A model generated the notes under the pieces. That model was not told where the DNA came from. It did no database searches and saw only the letters and a list, made by a program, of their open reading frames with translations. This document shows positions 1 to 9,304 of a DNA stretch of 64,000 nt, piece after piece. Source of the stretch: Gnomoniopsis sp. IMI 355080 (lineage: Eukaryota > Ascomycota > Sordariomycetes > Diaporthales > Gnomoniaceae); NCBI GenBank assembly GCA_027946555.1, contig JAPEVC010000012.1, forward strand, positions 124,001 to 188,000, in the 5' to 3' direction. The position numbers and the translations under genes were made by a program. Each line of letters opens with the position of its first letter. Positions within the stretch are counted from its first letter, which is position 1.

Positions 1-1010
1 GCCTCTTTGGCAATCTTCTGCTCCTCCCTCATCTCTTCGCGCTCCTCGTGGCCGGTGCTGAGGTTTTGCAATCCACTAGTCGCCTGGTGCGTCGGTGCAG
101 GTATACCGCTGAGCCGTCTTGCAAGTCCGATCAGGACTCTGTTCTTCCTTGTCATCGGACCTCTGTGAGGGGAATACACCCAGCCTCGAACATCAACATC
201 AACCACGGCTTTCTTGTCCTCTGCTCTGGCCCACTCGTTCCGCCAGTATTCCTCGTCATTCACTGGCCCGTCCCTTGCATCGTCTTCGCCGTAGCTCGAT
301 ATCTTCGACCCATCGTCCCTGAACTGCCTGACATGCCTTTTGGCGTAGGATGGAAAAATGACCATCTCTTCCTGACCTTTGGTCACAATAGCCACATCCG
401 GAAACGAGCCAGGTATGGATGTCTTGTAGCTCTCGTCATTCATATCCACGACGCCTCGTATCCGTGTATTATCGTACTGGTTCCGAATCTCGCTCGCGGT
501 AGCCGCGCCTGCATTGTAGATGCTCTTCGCCATGGCAGCAAACTTCTTTCGTCGCGAGCCAGGCTCGCGGCCGTACGGGTCGCCGGAGCCGGAGCCATAA
601 CCGCTGTACGACATATTGCGACTGTTTTTGGTTTCTCCTGCTTCCAGCAGCTTTACATGCGCATCGTCCCCCTTGCGCTGACCCCTAGTCTTCTGATAAA
701 GATGAGGGGGCTTCGACCTCGATTTCGGGGCAGGACCAAGCAACAGCCGCCGACTGCTCTGCGCGATCCTATCCACCCAGCGAGTCTTTGCTAGGCGGCG
801 GCTTTGGCGGCTGAGAATATAACGATAGATGCGGCTTTGCAAGCGGTGCTTGTAATAGGGAACAGTGTCGAGGTGAAATGTCAAAAGGCGCTCACGGTAG
901 CGCTCGCGCAGGCTTTTGCCGGTGTGGGGAAACAAGTAGCGCAGGAGGCTCTGCTTATGATGCGGATGCGGCTGGCCAAAGAAGCGTCGGAATGGCTTAG
1001 AGGGCGCCAG
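1..1010 (-). CDS. APP1: App1-like phosphatidate phosphatase, partial (C-terminus off the left edge)
   Basis: The reverse strand is open from the left edge up to an in-frame stop at 1083-1085. The translation contains YLFPHTGKSLRERYRERLL, TRWVDRIAQSSRR, then an internal Met at 614 (MSYSGYGSGSGDPYG), FPSYAKRHVRQF, and VRGWVYSPHRGPMTRKNR followed by LIGLARRLSGIPAP. The last block resembles the region before the catalytic DUF2183 domain of fungal App1 proteins, which dephosphorylate phosphatidate at actin patches and endocytic membranes. The catalytic DxDxT domain would lie left of the window, so activity cannot be checked. The 5' end is unresolved: no ATG lies in this frame above 614, so either 614 is the start or an upstream exon is spliced in near 985-1010. 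The family call rests on remembered conservation of the SPHRGPMTRKNR block. Confidence 0.6.
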   Translation of the reverse strand, partial: MAPSKPFRRFFGQPHPHHKQSLLRYLFPHTGKSLRERYRERLLTFHLDTVPYYKHRLQSRIYRYILSRQSRRLAKTRWVDRIAQSSRRLLLGPAPKSRSKPPHLYQKTRGQRKGDDAHVKLLEAGETKNSRNMSYSGYGSGSGDPYGREPGSRRKKFAAMAKSIYNAGAATASEIRNQYDNTRIRGVVDMNDESYKTSIPGSFPDVAIVTKGQEEMVIFPSYAKRHVRQFRDDGSKISSYGEDDARDGPVNDEEYWRNEWARAEDKKAVVDVDVRGWVYSPHRGPMTRKNRVLIGLARRLSGIPAPTHQATSGLQNLSTGHEEREEMREEQKIAKE

Positions 1011-1082
1011 TTTGGCGACAGAGAGGGAGTATTGTATCGGAGAGCAAGGTAATCGATGTTCAGAGACAAAGTCGGAGCAATA

Positions 1083-2976
1083 TTATGAAGCGATACGCGC
1101 GCAAAGCCTTCGACTCCCGAGGATGGCTTCAACCGAAACACCAGACGAGACGATGCGGTCTTGTGACGAAATGAAAAGGTGTGTATGCTATTAACTCATG
1201 ATTAGGCGGCTACTTCACGAACTCTCCAGGGTCGTATTGCTCTCAAGTAAGGGTCAGGTGCCGTCGTGAAGGAGAGTTGACGGAGGAAAAGGGTGTCGCC
1301 CGTGGTGGTGCGAGGCGATTTGTATGGTTCGTCTGCTGAAGCGTCATGGCAAGGCGAAAGTCAGTCAAGCCTGTCAGGCTGGAGCTGCATCGATGGAACC
1401 TCGGTGGAGCATGGAGCATAAGCTCCAGGCCTGTGTGCCGTTACGTCATTTCACAAGTATTCCTCATGTCTCCCTTAGCCTCAGAGAGATGGTGAAAGAA
1501 AGGAAAAGAATCTGAAGATTCTGATTTTGCAACATGCGGTCCATGAAATCAGATATCAAACTGTATCTTGGCTCTCACTGGATCAACATACCATGTGCAA
1601 AGTATCCTCGAATAGACAGAGAGAGGACTCAATATTTACAAAGAAGTTACCTGGGACTCCCAGACACTCACTCCAACTGCCTGCTGAACGTCCCCCAACA
1701 AACCGAGACCACCTCGGGCGAATTGATGCACGCAGAATCGCTATGCCGTTCGAGCCGACACAGTCTCCCTTGTCTTGTCCAGACTACCGTAGCTCATAGA
1801 CAAATACCCCTTGCCGCCAGGTCGACGACACATGCGCCGTGGACGGTTTGCATTTGCAGAATCCACCGCACATGTTCTCCCAGAAACCCTCGCAGGCCCT
1901 TATTTGCGGTGCCGACGAGCGCACGAGTTCTGACCGTACTTGCGCATCCTGCAAAAGCCAGCTGTTAGCACGGTCAAGACGACAAATCAGGACTACCTGT
2001 TGTGGTAAGTGGTGTTACACCTTACCCAGGTCTCATGTGTAAGCGCTGTCGGTGCCGCAACGGATCCCTGACTGAACAGACCGAGGGCGAGGAGCCCCAT
2101 TGTCGACAGGGTGCAGAACTGCATGTTCGTTGTCGGGAGATGTCGACACAGCTGGTGATGCAGGATGTCTCTTTTCAGAGAGCAAGCATGGAGGTGGGCC
2201 TAGAAGGACAGACACCTGTATCTTGGACACTTGATTCTACTTTAGACTATATACCTACGCATGCTCTAGGGCTGCTTTCGTCATCTTCGTACGTCCACAA
2301 CTATGCATGGCTAATAATAGCCCCCTAAAATTGCATTAGTGAAGTAGTTGATTAAGGGGAAATAGGGGGCCCAGAGGAAACGAAACGCAAACGTCAAATC
2401 TTGGCACACACACGGTCAGCACCTAAGCAATAAGTACCTAGGTAGGTGGACAGGCAGGCACTTGTAGGTAGTCGGCTTCTTACAATGCGAGCTTTCTACC
2501 TGCCTACTTAAATAAGTACTTACCTGAAAATCTATCAAATAGGATACAATTCTTACATTTTGGTTCACAAAATTGAAAATGGCTGCTTGTGATTTGGAAT
2601 CCCCACCGCTTATATCTCCTAGCAGACGCATTCGGGCTGAAAGTTGCTGTGTTGAATTGGGGAGCAAGCTAAGGAGTCCTCTGCTCCTGGCACAGCGATT
2701 GTGCCGAGTGCTACTGTAAAGGAAGGCTGCTTACACGAACATGAAGACGAATGAATCTGTGCTGAAGAACGTCGTCTGCAATTTCTGTCCCAATGGACGC
2801 GTGCGCACCAGTACATGAGGTCGTAAACGATTGTCCTACACAACAATGGGTTCAGCAAGTTTGTGATTGGAAAACCGCTTGTTGCGGGAGGCTGTGTCTG
2901 AGAGACGAACTGCTGGAGAATAGCTTCAAAGTTTGAATTACTGGTCACTACCACTGCCCTCTTAATACAGGAGAAT
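1083..2976. other. Intergenic region, no supported gene
   Basis: Only short overlapping open frames occur, none with recognisable domains or splice-joined continuity. It should contain the 5' end of the App1-like gene and the 3' UTR of DRS1. It carries one TACCTAGGTA palindrome at 2435-2444, embedded in a run rich in TAGGTAGG and CTACCTGCCTAC between about 2430 and 2530. Confidence 0.6.
2435..2444. repeat. TACCTAGGTA palindrome, copy 1
   Basis: Exact 10-base palindrome, extended by GGTGG on the right. Intergenic, about 530 bases beyond the DRS1 stop codon. One of five exact copies in the window. Confidence 0.8.
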
Positions 2977-5376
2977 CTACTTCAGCTTCTTTCCCTTAGC
3001 ACCGCCCACCTTCTTCGGCCCTCTCGCTTTCGCTGACTTGAAGGCAGGGCCATCCTTCACCTTGTCCCTCGGCTTCTTCTTGTCAGCCTTCTTCTTACTG
3101 TTGTTCTTCTTCAACTCAAGCACCGCACCCTTGCCTGCACGCTCCGCAGAGCCCTTCTTCCATGACCTTCCCTCCTTCCTCTCAGAGTGGGCATCCAACT
3201 TCTTCCTGTCCTTGTTGCTCAGCTTTCCGTGGTCCTTCTTCTTGAGCTTCTCCCTCAGTCCATTGAGCTGCGCGGCGCCAGCCTCCTTGGCCGCCTCCTT
3301 GTCCCGTTCCGACTCGAACCACGTGCGTTTTGGCCGGCCCTTGATCTCGTCTTCGTGCTTGATGAGGTTCTCGCCCTTCTGCACCTGCATCTCGACCTGC
3401 TGCATCTGCTTCTCCTCTTTTTCCTCCGCCGCAATCATCTCTACCTCGTCTTCGAGCTCGTCCACCTGCGCCTGCCACTTGTCGGCCTCCGCAGAGTCAA
3501 TCACCCGGCTTGTGATCTTCGCGCCTTGTTGTTTGCCCGCTTTGACTGCTGCCTTGACGACCTTTCGGTCGGGTTCAGCGGCAAGAGTGATGGCCACACC
3601 AGAACGCCCTGCACGAGCGGTACGACCGACACGATGGAGGTAGATGTCGAGGCTTTGAGGTGCTTCATAGTTGATGACTGTGTCAACACCCTTGATGTCA
3701 AGACCACGCGAGGCAAGGTCGGTGGCGAGCAGGTAAGAGACCTTGCCATCTCTGAACGCCTCCACACTGGCAATACGCTGAGCTTGGTTCAAGCTGCCGT
3801 GGAGCTCGGAACAGGAGAGGCCAAGGAGACCAAAGATGATGCGGACTTGATGGGCTATTTTCTTCTGGCGGAAGAAAATAATCACGCGTTCCGTGTACAG
3901 GTTCTTGCAGATATAGAGGAGGTATCCCATGCGCTTCTCTTCGCGGCCTGGCCGTAGTCGGACGAATTCCTGAGAAAGAGTGTTGACGGTCTTTTTCTGC
4001 GAGTCGACCATGATTCGGACGGGTTTATTCATGCCCACACGGATGAGCTTGTCGACGGACGATGTCATCGTGGCGGAAAATAGCATAGTCTGACGAGACT
4101 TCGGCAGCGAGGTCAAGATCTCGTTCAACTCATCAGCGAATCCGTCCTCCAGCATCCTGTCAGCTTCGTCCAGCACCAGGATTTCCACGGTCTCAACGGC
4201 AAAGCTGGCAGAGTTGCGCATGTGGTCGATGAATCGACCAGGTGTGGCGATAACCACATCAGGTCGCAGTCGTAGTTCGGCTTCCTGCACCTTCAGACTG
4301 AGACCTCCCACAGCCAGACAGAACTTGATGTCTGTATGACTGGCCAATTTGACGGCCACAGAGTGACATTGTATGGCCAACTCGCGTGTAGGAAGAAGAA
4401 TTACCACACGGGTGGTGGGCACTTTTTTGGGCCGGTATAATAATCGCTCCAAGATGGGCACAATGAAGGCTCCAGTCTTTCCGGAACCGGTGACGGCTCC
4501 ACCAACGACGTCCTTGCCCATAAGTCCAATTGGAATGGCTTTAGCTTGGATAGGTGTTGGTTTAGAAAAGCCGACGTTTGCAAGTCCACGTAAAATGGGC
4601 CGAGACAGCGACATGGTCTGGAAGGAACCCGTGTCGTTCTTTTTGCCAGGCTTGGCTTTCTCCTCTGGCGCAAAGAAGGCTTCCCGTTTTGCTGCCTCTT
4701 CAGCGTCTTCCTCCTCTTCCGAGCCCGACTCATTGGCGTCGTCGTCAGGATGGCCAGTCGGGGTTGCAACGGAGTCATTGTCGGACGCCGCGGCGTCGTC
4801 GTCTTCTTCGCCGTGCTCCCCATCTTGCTCGACGTCCGAGTCGTCGCCCAAATTGTCTTCCTCGCCTGACTCCTCCACATCCGAGCCGACGTTCATACCG
4901 AATGCATTCTCGTTGAGCACCTCGTCGTCATCATCGTCATCAAGTATGACTTCTTCTTGCTCATCATTGCTGACGGGCGTGTCTGCCTGCTTAGGCTCGG
5001 GACCGCCATTTGCCTTCCCTTCCTTCTTCTCACGTCTCCGCCGTATTATATCGTCGAGAACGTCCTTTCGTTGGTCGCCCATCAGGTTCTTGGCGTTCTC
5101 AAAGCCCCAACCCTCAAATTCCTGCACAAGGTCGTTGTCACCGGTAACAAATTCGAAGTCAGAGTCCATAGCGCCATCGTCCTCTTCATTCTTGCCCCAA
5201 ATGCCCTCAGCCTCGCCCTCAGCCTTGTCGGCCTTTTTTGTTTTCTTGTTCTTCTTCGTTTTGGCTTTCTTTTGGGGTGGGGCCATTACCACCTCCTCCT
5301 CCTCTGCTGGTATATCTTCATTGTCGGAGAGTGTAAGGATGAAGTCGTCATCCGCCTTGCGCTTGGAGGGCGCCAT
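2977..5376 (-). CDS. DRS1: DEAD-box ATP-dependent RNA helicase Drs1 (DDX27 family), ribosome biogenesis
   Basis: Single exon, 799 residues from the ATG at 5376 (MAPSKRKADDDF). The frame continues 27 codons upstream, but MAPSKRK fits the family N-terminus. The first 250 residues are strongly acidic and lysine-rich, as in nucleolar Drs1 proteins. The helicase core is complete: Q-motif near 255-277, Walker A GSGKT near 297, PTRELAIQ, TPGR, DEAD near 403 (VLDEADRMLEDGF), SAT near 434, ATDLASRGLDI and HRVGRTARAGR. The last 130 residues are a coiled, lysine-rich tail. Known role of the family: pre-60S maturation and 27S pre-rRNA processing in the nucleolus. It is transcribed away from the EB1 gene. 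The helicase and family calls are secure. Confidence 0.95.
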   Translation of the reverse strand: MAPSKRKADDDFILTLSDNEDIPAEEEEVVMAPPQKKAKTKKNKKTKKADKAEGEAEGIWGKNEEDDGAMDSDFEFVTGDNDLVQEFEGWGFENAKNLMGDQRKDVLDDIIRRRREKKEGKANGGPEPKQADTPVSNDEQEEVILDDDDDDEVLNENAFGMNVGSDVEESGEEDNLGDDSDVEQDGEHGEEDDDAAASDNDSVATPTGHPDDDANESGSEEEEDAEEAAKREAFFAPEEKAKPGKKNDTGSFQTMSLSRPILRGLANVGFSKPTPIQAKAIPIGLMGKDVVGGAVTGSGKTGAFIVPILERLLYRPKKVPTTRVVILLPTRELAIQCHSVAVKLASHTDIKFCLAVGGLSLKVQEAELRLRPDVVIATPGRFIDHMRNSASFAVETVEILVLDEADRMLEDGFADELNEILTSLPKSRQTMLFSATMTSSVDKLIRVGMNKPVRIMVDSQKKTVNTLSQEFVRLRPGREEKRMGYLLYICKNLYTERVIIFFRQKKIAHQVRIIFGLLGLSCSELHGSLNQAQRIASVEAFRDGKVSYLLATDLASRGLDIKGVDTVINYEAPQSLDIYLHRVGRTARAGRSGVAITLAAEPDRKVVKAAVKAGKQQGAKITSRVIDSAEADKWQAQVDELEDEVEMIAAEEKEEKQMQQVEMQVQKGENLIKHEDEIKGRPKRTWFESERDKEAAKEAGAAQLNGLREKLKKKDHGKLSNKDRKKLDAHSERKEGRSWKKGSAERAGKGAVLELKKNNSKKKADKKKPRDKVKDGPAFKSAKARGPKKVGGAKGKKLK

Positions 5377-6113
5377 GGCGATAGTAGTTGGGGCCCGGGA
5401 CAGTCGGGGAGTGTTCCCGTCTTGTATGAACTGGGGGGAAACCGGGTTATTCGACACTGCCGCTGGGATTACAACTCATGAGATAGATGGAAATCTCCTT
5501 TCGACTGTGCGCTCTAATTGTGGTGTGGCTGACAACAGCTCTCCGAATCTTTGACTGTATGATATTTCGGTGCTGGAGAATTTCAAGGTCGGCCTGGTCG
5601 ATCTTCTAGCTGGCCGCGAAACTTTTACTTTTCTGCCCCGGGCGGTGACAAGGATCATGGATACAGCAGAGCTGCTGGCCATGCTACAGTAGTAATCGTG
5701 CCTGCCCCGCGTCGAACGGTTCGCAGGGATCCCCACCTTGACATGCCAGCGAAATTTGTGGTTCTTGTTGATTGGGTAACCAACTCATTTCGCGCCGAAT
5801 GGCCCAGGGACTTGTTTTCATTTGATTTTCCACGCTGACAATCAGTTCCCAACCGAGATTCTAGTCGAAAGTCCCACCTGAACAAGCGCAAGCGACGACG
5901 AAGACCTCCTTTCTCTTATGATTTTCTTTTCCTGATTAGAAGACTTGCATCTGCGTTCTGTCCGTCTGGTCTCCACCTGGCGTCTCTCTTCCTGCATTTC
6001 CTTCGCTCGAGATACCCAAGCAACAACGACCTCGCACGTCATCAGCCGATTGGTACACGCGCCGAGTCTAGGCAGCTCCCTCCCCGCAGTCGGTTCAAGA
6101 ACAGAGAGACACC
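5377..6113. promoter_or_regulatory. Divergent promoter region between DRS1 and EB1 gene
   Basis: 737 bases between two divergently oriented start codons. It must hold both promoters and 5' UTRs. Reverse-strand open frames here have no domain content. No clear TATA box stands out. Confidence 0.55.
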
Positions 6114-7220
6114 ATGGGTGAATCACGGTGAGCAGTGCCTCTTCTTTGCGCATCACCTCTCGCCGCTGCTTGTCGGTTGTCGCATACCGCTCAGCGTCTT
6201 CAGAGTCGGCCGAGAGGTCGCGAAGTCAAACACAGTCTCGGGCAAGATGGAACAACAATGCTAACATGGGTTGTGATCATGTAGCCAAGAACTCCTCGCA
6301 TGGCTGAACAGCCTCCTTCAGCTCAATATGACCAAGGTCGAGCAGTGTGGAACTGGGTACGTACAACGCGATCCACTTCGACACATTTCTGCGCTACCCG
6401 ACTCGACGGCGTGCAACAATCTATGGAAACGCTTGAAGATACAAACGGGAAGAACAATAATTCTGACGATGACGATACAGCGCCGCCCTCTGCCAAGTGT
6501 ACGATAGCATTTTTGGTGATGTAGCCATGTCCCGGGTCAAGTTCAACGTCAACACCGAATATGCCTACATTCAGAACTTCAAGGTCTTGCAAAGTCAGTA
6601 TTGTCGTCTGGCAGCAAGGGACAAATTCATGATCACTAACCGACGCGGATTCCATGATAGACTGTTTTCAGAAGCACCAGATCGACAAGCTCGTCCCCGT
6701 CCAGGCGCTCGTCAAGTGCAAGATGCAGGATAATCTCGATTTCCTACAATGGACTAAGAGATTCTGGGATCAATACTATCCCGGCGGTGACTATGACGCC
6801 GTCGCCCGTCGCAAGGGCGCTCCTGTTAGTGGCGCTGGTGGTGGTGCAGCTGGCGGGGCCCCACGCGCCGCAGCTGGCAGCGCCGCAGCGCGCAGGGTCG
6901 GTGGCGGCACCACACCCTCAGGCGGCGCCAGAATCGGTGCTGCTGCCGGTGGGGCGGCATCTGCGGCGTTGAAGGCCGAGAATACCCAGCTCAAAGAGAC
7001 GGTGGTGGGCTTGGAGCGTGAGCGGGACTTCTACTTCTCCAAGCTGCGTGATATAGAGCTACTCGTCCAGCAGGCTGTCGAAGAGGACCCCGAGATCGAA
7101 AAGCAGGAAGATGGACTGGTCAAGCAGATCCAGCTCATCTTGTATTCTACCGAGGAGGGTTTCGAAATCCCGGCTGAGGGCGAGGAGGAGGAGCTCGCGG
7201 ATGACCAAGAGACTTTCTAA
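6114..7220 (+). CDS. BIM1: EB1/Bim1/Mal3 microtubule plus-end tracking protein
   Basis: Four predicted exons: 6114-6127, 6285-6356, 6481-6593, 6661-7220, giving 252 residues. The first exon is only 14 bases (MGES plus two bases of Arg). The splices restore the EB1 calponin-homology domain: ELLAWLNSLLQLNMTKVEQC, GAALCQVYDSIFGDVAMSRV, NTEYAYIQNFKVLQ, FQKHQIDKLVPVQALVKCKM, LDFLQWTKRFWDQYYPGGDY (residues about 1-125). A Gly/Ala-rich linker follows, then a coiled coil and EBH region (LKETVVGLERERDFYFSKLR) and an acidic tail ending ETF, similar to the EEY/F motif that CAP-Gly proteins bind. Known role: autonomous tip tracking on growing microtubules and recruitment of plus-end partners. Introns are GT-AG with lengths 157, 124 and 67. 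Confidence 0.95.
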
Positions 7221-8182
7221 AAGATGCAGTTTCACGATGGTGTGGAACGGTCTGGATACTGTTGAAGCACTACAAAGAGTCTTCAATGGTGACGCTAGCG
7301 AGGAGGAATTTGACAATGCGTTGATGTAGAAACTCGAGAGCGGCTGAGATCTCCGGTAGTGCTTTGCTAGCGCTTGAAGTGTATCATCTCACCTTGAGCT
7401 TGGTTTGCATGGGAACTCAGAAGTCACGCAGCAACCAGTGAACAACAACACGATGATAGACACAATAATTATCCCCTTCATGTCAAGTCGTGCATCTCTG
7501 GACATGAGATATAAGCAAGTACGGTGTCACGCGCCGCTGCAGGACCGTTGGTTTGTACACGACAACTGGAAAGGAAAAAGTATATGTTCTATCTTGTGAC
7601 ACAGCTATGTTGACCCAAAAAAAGAAAATTATTATTAGTAGCCAACTCAGAGAAACCAAAGACAATCGCGTCAGCCTGTTGCGTGGTCCACGGCTGCTGA
7701 CGAAAGGCATGTGGCACAGCCAGCAGAACCATAATGGAGAAAGCTTCCCCAAATGCGGTCACTCCGTCACTGTGGAGAAGGAAGCCAAGCGGCGAACAGC
7801 GCATGACAGCGCCGGACGCCTTCTTCGGAAACATACCCGTCCCAGGACCTGCACTTTCCCCAAGGCTCCAACTTTGCCTTTTCCCTCTCCCAACAACCAT
7901 TGACATTTCCTTTCCTTGTACACTACTGCGTTACGTATACCCTCAACTTTTCTCTTGTTGGGGGCGCCGTCGTGATCTGGCTTGTTGTTCTTGTCAAGCG
8001 CGGAGTGCGTTTGCTTCGTTGCTCCGGGCATTGCTCTTACCGCGTCGCTCGAGTCCTCGAGGACATCACGAGACAACACCCTAAACAGACATACCATCGA
8101 GTCTACATCACACCCCAACCTCATCCATCTCAAACACGTTTACAAGCCATCATCCCCGTTACGAATCGAAGATACTACCATT
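7221..8182. other. Intergenic region, EB1 3' flank and VAM7 5' flank
   Basis: No gene recognised. The VAM7 frame is open for 67 codons upstream of its chosen ATG, but that stretch has no PX-family similarity and is probably 5' leader. Confidence 0.55.
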
Positions 8183-9304
8183 ATGGCACCGCCTATCGAA
8201 ATCTCCATACCAGGCACCTCCTTGGCATCGCCGCCCGACTCCAAACCTTTCACCCAATTCAACATCACCCTCCGTATGCCGCTACGAACATATATCGTCC
8301 AAAAGCGCTACTCCGAATTTGCCGCTCTCCACGAGACCCTTACTTCTCTCGCCGGTGCACCGCCGCCCGTGCCATTTCCAGGCAAGCACTGGTTCAAATC
8401 CACCGTGTCGTCCCCAGCCCTCACCGAAGAACGCCGCCGCGGCCTCGAGACCTACCTCCGCGCCATAGCCGAGTCCCCGGACCGCCGATGGCGCGACACA
8501 GCCGCTTGGCGCACCTTCCTGAGCCTCCCCTCAGTCGGTGCCGGGTCCGCCGCCTCCTCCAGTGGCGTTCGCGTTGAGGGCCGTATCCCTGCCATAAATC
8601 CCCGCGATGCCAACGCCGCCGCGGCCTCTGACCCGCGCACATGGACGGATCTACATCGGGAAATGAAGGGTTTGCTGGGTGAGGCGCGGCAGCAGCTCGC
8701 CAAGCGTGACGCCACGTCCGACCCCAGCGGGAGCTCGACGACGGCACTCGAGGCCGGCGCTGCGGCGAAGCGCGCGCTGGTGCGGGCATCAAACTTGCTT
8801 CGGGCGCTTGACCAGGGACTGCGCGATATGGCGGATGCGAAGAAGCTGGGCGATGGTGAGGTGCGGCGCCGGCGGGACCTGGTGGCTGCCGCCAAGGGCG
8901 AGCGCGACGGGCTCGAAAAGGTCAGCGCAAGCATTACACACGCGGCCACGAGCAACACACTTAATGGACCTGTGAACTCGGGGGACAAGGCGGCGTTGCT
9001 TGCGCGTAGTGGCACAGGCTTATCGACTAGGCGGGTGCTGGGGGCACCGTTACCGGAGACGGAGAGGACACGGGAGCTGGGTAATGCGGAGATGCTGCAG
9101 CTGCAGAGGACGCAGATGAAGGAGCAGGATGAGGACGTGGAGGAGCTGGCGAAGATAGTAAGGCGGCAGAAAGAGATGGGGATGGCTATTCAGGAAGAGG
9201 TGCTGGCGCAAAATAGTCTTTTGGAAGACATGGACGATAATGCAACTCGACTGGACAACAAGTTGAAAGTTGGAAAGCAGAAGATACGGAAATTAGGGAA
9301 GTGA
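8183..9304 (+). CDS. VAM7: Vam7-type vacuolar SNARE with PX domain
   Basis: Single exon, 373 residues from ATG 8183 (MAPPIEISIPGTSL). The N-terminal PX domain (about 5-115) shows the phosphoinositide-binding core KRYSEFAALHETL and the proline loop PPPVPFPGKHWF. A middle region of charged helices follows. The C-terminal SNARE helix (about 305-370) runs from MKEQDEDVEELAKIVRRQ to KVGKQKIRKLGK and has the Qc-type central glutamine in EEVLAQNSLLEDM. There is no transmembrane segment, as expected for Vam7, which is recruited to vacuoles by PI3P and the HOPS tether for homotypic fusion. PX plus SNARE in this order with no membrane anchor is diagnostic of Vam7. Confidence 0.92.
   Translation: MAPPIEISIPGTSLASPPDSKPFTQFNITLRMPLRTYIVQKRYSEFAALHETLTSLAGAPPPVPFPGKHWFKSTVSSPALTEERRRGLETYLRAIAESPDRRWRDTAAWRTFLSLPSVGAGSAASSSGVRVEGRIPAINPRDANAAAASDPRTWTDLHREMKGLLGEARQQLAKRDATSDPSGSSTTALEAGAAAKRALVRASNLLRALDQGLRDMADAKKLGDGEVRRRRDLVAAAKGERDGLEKVSASITHAATSNTLNGPVNSGDKAALLARSGTGLSTRRVLGAPLPETERTRELGNAEMLQLQRTQMKEQDEDVEELAKIVRRQKEMGMAIQEEVLAQNSLLEDMDDNATRLDNKLKVGKQKIRKLGK

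Noticed and set aside
48..794. 248-codon + strand open frame at the left edge
   Set aside because: Antisense to a frame with clear App1-like blocks; the + strand product has no recognisable features.
3305..3325. B-box-like GGTTCGAGTC on the reverse strand
   Set aside because: Falls inside DRS1 coding sequence (TWFESER) without a tRNA fold.
4373..5554. 393-codon + strand open frame
   Set aside because: Antisense to the acidic N-terminus of DRS1; Ser-rich sequence is the reverse reading of Asp/Glu codons.
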